DNA from: Dermanyssus gallinae
Lineage: Eukaryota; Arthropoda; Arachnida; Mesostigmata; Dermanyssidae
DNA length: 64,000 nucleotides
Direction of reading: 5' to 3'
Assembly (NCBI GenBank): GCA_003439945.1
Contig: QVRM01002098.1
Span: forward strand, 124,001-188,000
Positions 61,345-64,000 of this stretch are shown piece after piece; positions within the stretch are counted from its first letter, which is position 1, and each line of letters opens with the position of its first letter. The notes below the pieces were generated by a model, which saw nothing but the letters and a program-made list of their open reading frames with translations, made no database searches and had not been told where the DNA came from. Made by a program: the position numbers and the translations under genes.

Positions 61345-62080
61345 TGGAGTATGAATTATATAAGTTTAGGGCGGGAAATACAGTTACGAATATTTCTAGC
61401 GGCCTTCCTAGCTTGCATTCTATTTTCGTTCAGCCTACAGGTGTAAAATAATGCAAATCGTAAATACTCAGATTAAATAATCACCAAACGGTGTATAAAA
61501 ACTTGGCGAAATTGCTACTCTACGAGGCGCTTAAAATTATTTGATCAAACATATATTTCATCAAGAAGCGTCATTGTTCACTTACACACACATATAAATT
61601 TTATTATTATTTGTTTTTTAATATTAAAGTACTGGTTTGTTGACTGTAGACAGTACATTAGGGTCTGTCGCAGTTTTAGTTTTCGTTTGTTGTTCTTCTT
61701 GAATAAGGTTGCACATATTGTAACTACATTTTTTAGATGTGGTCATTCAAATGCCCGCCGCGTTTCTGAGGAATCTGCTATGTTTACAAAACAGTATGTT
61801 TGTTAGCACAAACGACCGTGCAATCTTCGAGAGTTTTCGTACAATTTTCTATTAGATCCCGAAACTCTCCGAATTATTTGGAGCGTATTTGGCGGGAACA
61901 GCAGTTTAAAGATTTCGTGCCATAATTGGTTTTTCCAAGTTCCGTTTCGGCAATATAAGCCTTTTAGATAAACCTCGTTCTAGAAGGCTTATCACGCTCG
62001 TGGAAGACCGCTTGTGCAAAACTGTAAAACAGAATCCCCGAAGTCTTCGGGGTGTGTAACACAACTATTGTCACTCGCCT
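61345..62080. other. Stretch with no recognised motif
   Basis: Could be the 5' continuation of the RT remnant that follows, but no RT block is identifiable before about 62100. Confidence 0.4.
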
Positions 62081-62084
62081 TTGC

Positions 62085-63050
62085 ACCCATGGTTTCGTGA
62101 CAAAGCTGAACTTACCTTGGGGGTAATTAAGGGTACCCCTCATGATTTGGGTGGGCGCACCAAAGAGAGCCTCTAGCAAAATAGCTTTTGCCGATGACAC
62201 ATTTCACTTATATTTAGGGTTGACTCTCCAGCCCTCGATATAATGCGCTCACCATCCCAAGTGAAAAAGGTAATCAAAATCTTAAATTATTTCGGCCTCG
62301 TTGTTAATGCTAGCAAGACTAGCCTCTGTTTCGCTCTCCTCAACTAAAGTTGCAGACGAATCTTGATCTGCTTTCTTCAGAGTTCGGTCTGAGGTTTTTG
62401 TCAACTACTAAATGTTTGGGCTTAATCTTACATGAAGGTTTAAGTTGGCGCGCTCATATTGATCATACTACACCCAAATGTTATGCAGTTTTATCGGCCT
62501 TGCGTCGTTTGCGTCGTGTGGGAGTTCCGTTGGATGATCTGATATTTATCTACAAAACGCTGTTTGTGCCAGTACTCATATATGGCATTCTCTTGTGTGG
62601 AGGTGGTTATAATCACGTTGTGCATCGGGCTCAGGTAATGCAAAACGATGCTCTGAGGGCTATATTTAGGATGAGACGTAGCCAATCTGTTAGAGATATA
62701 TATATTGTGTTTATAGGACCATATCCATTGATTCCCTGTATCGTCTTCAAGTAGCTACTTTCGGCTTCAAGATCAGTCGTTGTTTAGTACCTGCGGAGGT
62801 TGCTTTCCCTCTAGTCCCTCAGCGACGAAAAACCTCGCGACGGGCCACGACTTTTGTGATACCTCGCTTACAGAACAGAACTAGCATCCAATCTGTTGTA
62901 TACAGACTGTCCTTCGTGTAAGAGAGTATTCCACATAACATCCGTCACTCGGAAGTCCCTGACTTGTTTTACCCGAGACGTCAAAAGATGGCTTTTAAAT
63001 CGGAATACATGACCGAAAAAGAGGATTTGTTAAGGGTGATGGTCTAATTT
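62085..63050 (+). pseudogene. Jockey/CR1-like RT remnant, palm to C-terminus
   Basis: LTLGVIKGTPHDLG is a decayed form of the L-G-V-P-Q-G-S-x-L-G-P box. IAFADDTFHLYL follows, with the catalytic FADD at 62187-62198. A long frame then runs from about 62344 to 62754 with TTKCLGLILHEGLSWRAHID, CYAVLSALRRLRRVGVP and VPVLIYGILLCGGG, the standard thumb blocks. A frameshift near 62730 continues with RLQVATFGFKISRCLVP, RRKTSRRATTF and SIPHNIRHSEVPDLFYPRRQ, the C-terminal tail ending about 63040. It has stops at 62208 and 62919, but the 134-codon thumb block is unbroken. It is the best-preserved RT in the window, with its 5' part missing. Confidence 0.88.
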
Positions 63051-63054
63051 TCAG

Positions 63055-63499
63055 TTTTTAGTTGTCATTTCGAGTTATATTGTCTATAAACTTATAGCTC
63101 AGTGTGCTCCTCTGCCTTGTGTGTCAGTATCGCCAATCATATGCTACAGAATTGGTTTTAATATGGAACCTGTGGGACACCGGGCGTAGCTTCGAACTAC
63201 GTCCCGTCGCTTGTCCATGCCGTCCTGTTTTATAGATAGCTCGCGCTTGTACATCAGGAATACGGGGAAATCCCCCCTAGTTTGCTTAGTATCTCATTCT
63301 ATTTCATAGAATTCAACGCATTTTACGTATGGAAAGATACCCAGACATAGACCCATTGTATTCAACCCATTTCAAAGTATCAAAAGGGAGAGGTTTATAT
63401 ATTAATTGGCTTTCGTGGTTTATGTATCTTTACCAGTCTGGCTTCGTTTCATTCTGTTGGGGTTATATCCTATTACCAGCGTCCGGAATATACAAGGAA

Positions 63500-63500
<1 letters not shown>
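63055..63500. other. Probable 3' flank of the RT remnant
   Basis: AT-leaning DNA without motifs. The first 100 bp may be the element's 3' untranslated region. Confidence 0.4.

Positions 63501-63501
<1 letters not shown>

Positions 63502-63549
<48 letters not shown>
63502..63549. repeat. (TA)n microsatellite
   Basis: About 48 bp of pure TA. Confidence 0.92.
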
Positions 63550-63552
<3 letters not shown>

Positions 63553-63581
63553 TCGCTTGTCATGTATACCTAAATACACAA

Positions 63582-63820
63582 TTACTTCTTTAGTATTAGG
63601 AGCGCTTTGAGCAGCAGCATAAGTGGACATGTTGAGATATCTAGTGTTTCCCCAACAAGTCTTGCGGCAGCTGGTCGCTGAATTTTTTTGCGGTATGGCT
63701 TATCACCTTTTCTCAAAGAGCATCGCTCAAAGTAAATGCAACCAATGACAATCATTGAGTCGGCGACACCCCGATGTATGACCATCATGATTAGCGCGCT
63801 AGCCCTCTAAACTACGCTGC

Positions 63821-63828
<8 letters not shown>
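63582..63828 (-). repeat. SINE family B, diverged copy 4
   Basis: The minus strand begins GTGGCAGCGTAGTTTAGAGG, then GCGCGCTAATCATGATGGTC and ATCGGGGTGTCGCC, then TTTGAGCGATGCTC, CCATAC, GTTGGGGAAACACTAGATAT and CATGTC. It ends in AAAGCGCTCCTAA. The order matches the copy at 43.1 kb. The A-box region is recognisable; the B-box is lost. Confidence 0.75.
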
Positions 63829-63858
<30 letters not shown>

Positions 63859-64000
63859 AATGTTTTTTTTGTTTAAACCTATTTGCCTCCATCTTATTTT
63901 CTTTTATTTCTATACGCCGGACAAAAGTGTGTTTAGTTACACATTCACATCCGCTCTAGCTTTGTTACGCCCTGGCGATCCACCCTTTCAATGGATGACC

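Overview
The window looks like non-genic, repeat-dominated DNA from a metazoan genome, probably an invertebrate and possibly a lophotrochozoan such as a flatworm or mollusc (low confidence on the taxon). The evidence is the repeat content: animal-type non-LTR retrotransposon fragments, Ty3/gypsy pol remnants, several mariner/Tc1-type transposase remnants, tRNA-derived SINEs with pol III A and B boxes, about 40 (TA)n microsatellites, and long GTT/CAA/CTG/ATC triplet arrays. I found no host gene whose exons I can defend, no functional tRNA or rRNA gene, no CRISPR array and no prokaryotic-style operon.

Layout: 0-2.1 kb has a 32-bp tandem repeat and, on the minus strand, a frameshifted retrotransposon C-terminus (about 1.23-1.92 kb) abutted by a SINE. 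At 3.43-3.56 kb there is a long AAT/ATT hairpin. 3.6-8 kb and 10-11.5 kb are GC-rich with triplet arrays. 14.4-14.65 kb holds another retrotransposon fragment and 15.4-15.6 kb a possible mariner fragment. 16.75-16.83 kb is a perfect palindrome with a (TA)n core; 17.29-17.46 kb is a 25-bp minisatellite. Two copies of an unrecognised conserved coding-like segment lie at 20.4 and 27.6 kb. 27.3 kb is a retrotransposon 3' tail and 27.95-28.33 kb a reverse transcriptase (RT) remnant. 31.4-32.9 kb is a giant CAA-rich array. 33.9-34.5 kb is a mariner transposase pseudogene. 35.1-35.6 kb is a gypsy 3' end. 36.4-38.9 kb is a cluster of SINEs plus an RT remnant. 41.3 kb is a Tc1-like fragment. 43.1, 46.7, 47.1 and 63.7 kb carry more SINEs. 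51.2-53.1 kb has a decayed DDE transposase abutting the only long intact coding stretch, a retrotransposon C-terminal region with a CCHC motif and a restriction-like-endonuclease-like domain. 54.3-54.6 kb has a perfect 41-bp inverted repeat. 57.4-59.35 kb is an RT remnant followed by a decayed gypsy pol. 61.26-61.34 kb is a second (TA)n palindrome. 62.1-63.05 kb is a jockey/CR1-like RT C-terminal remnant.

These parts do not form a pathway. They record successive insertion and decay of at least three transposon classes: non-LTR (restriction-like-endonuclease type and jockey/CR1-like), LTR (gypsy) and Tc1/mariner-type DDE transposons, with SINEs that presumably used the non-LTR machinery. I did not find a convincing undescribed functional system. 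The most unusual items are the (TA)n-cored perfect palindromes, the 41-bp inverted duplication, the conserved segment seen at 20.4 and 27.6 kb, and the composite reading frame at 51.8 kb.
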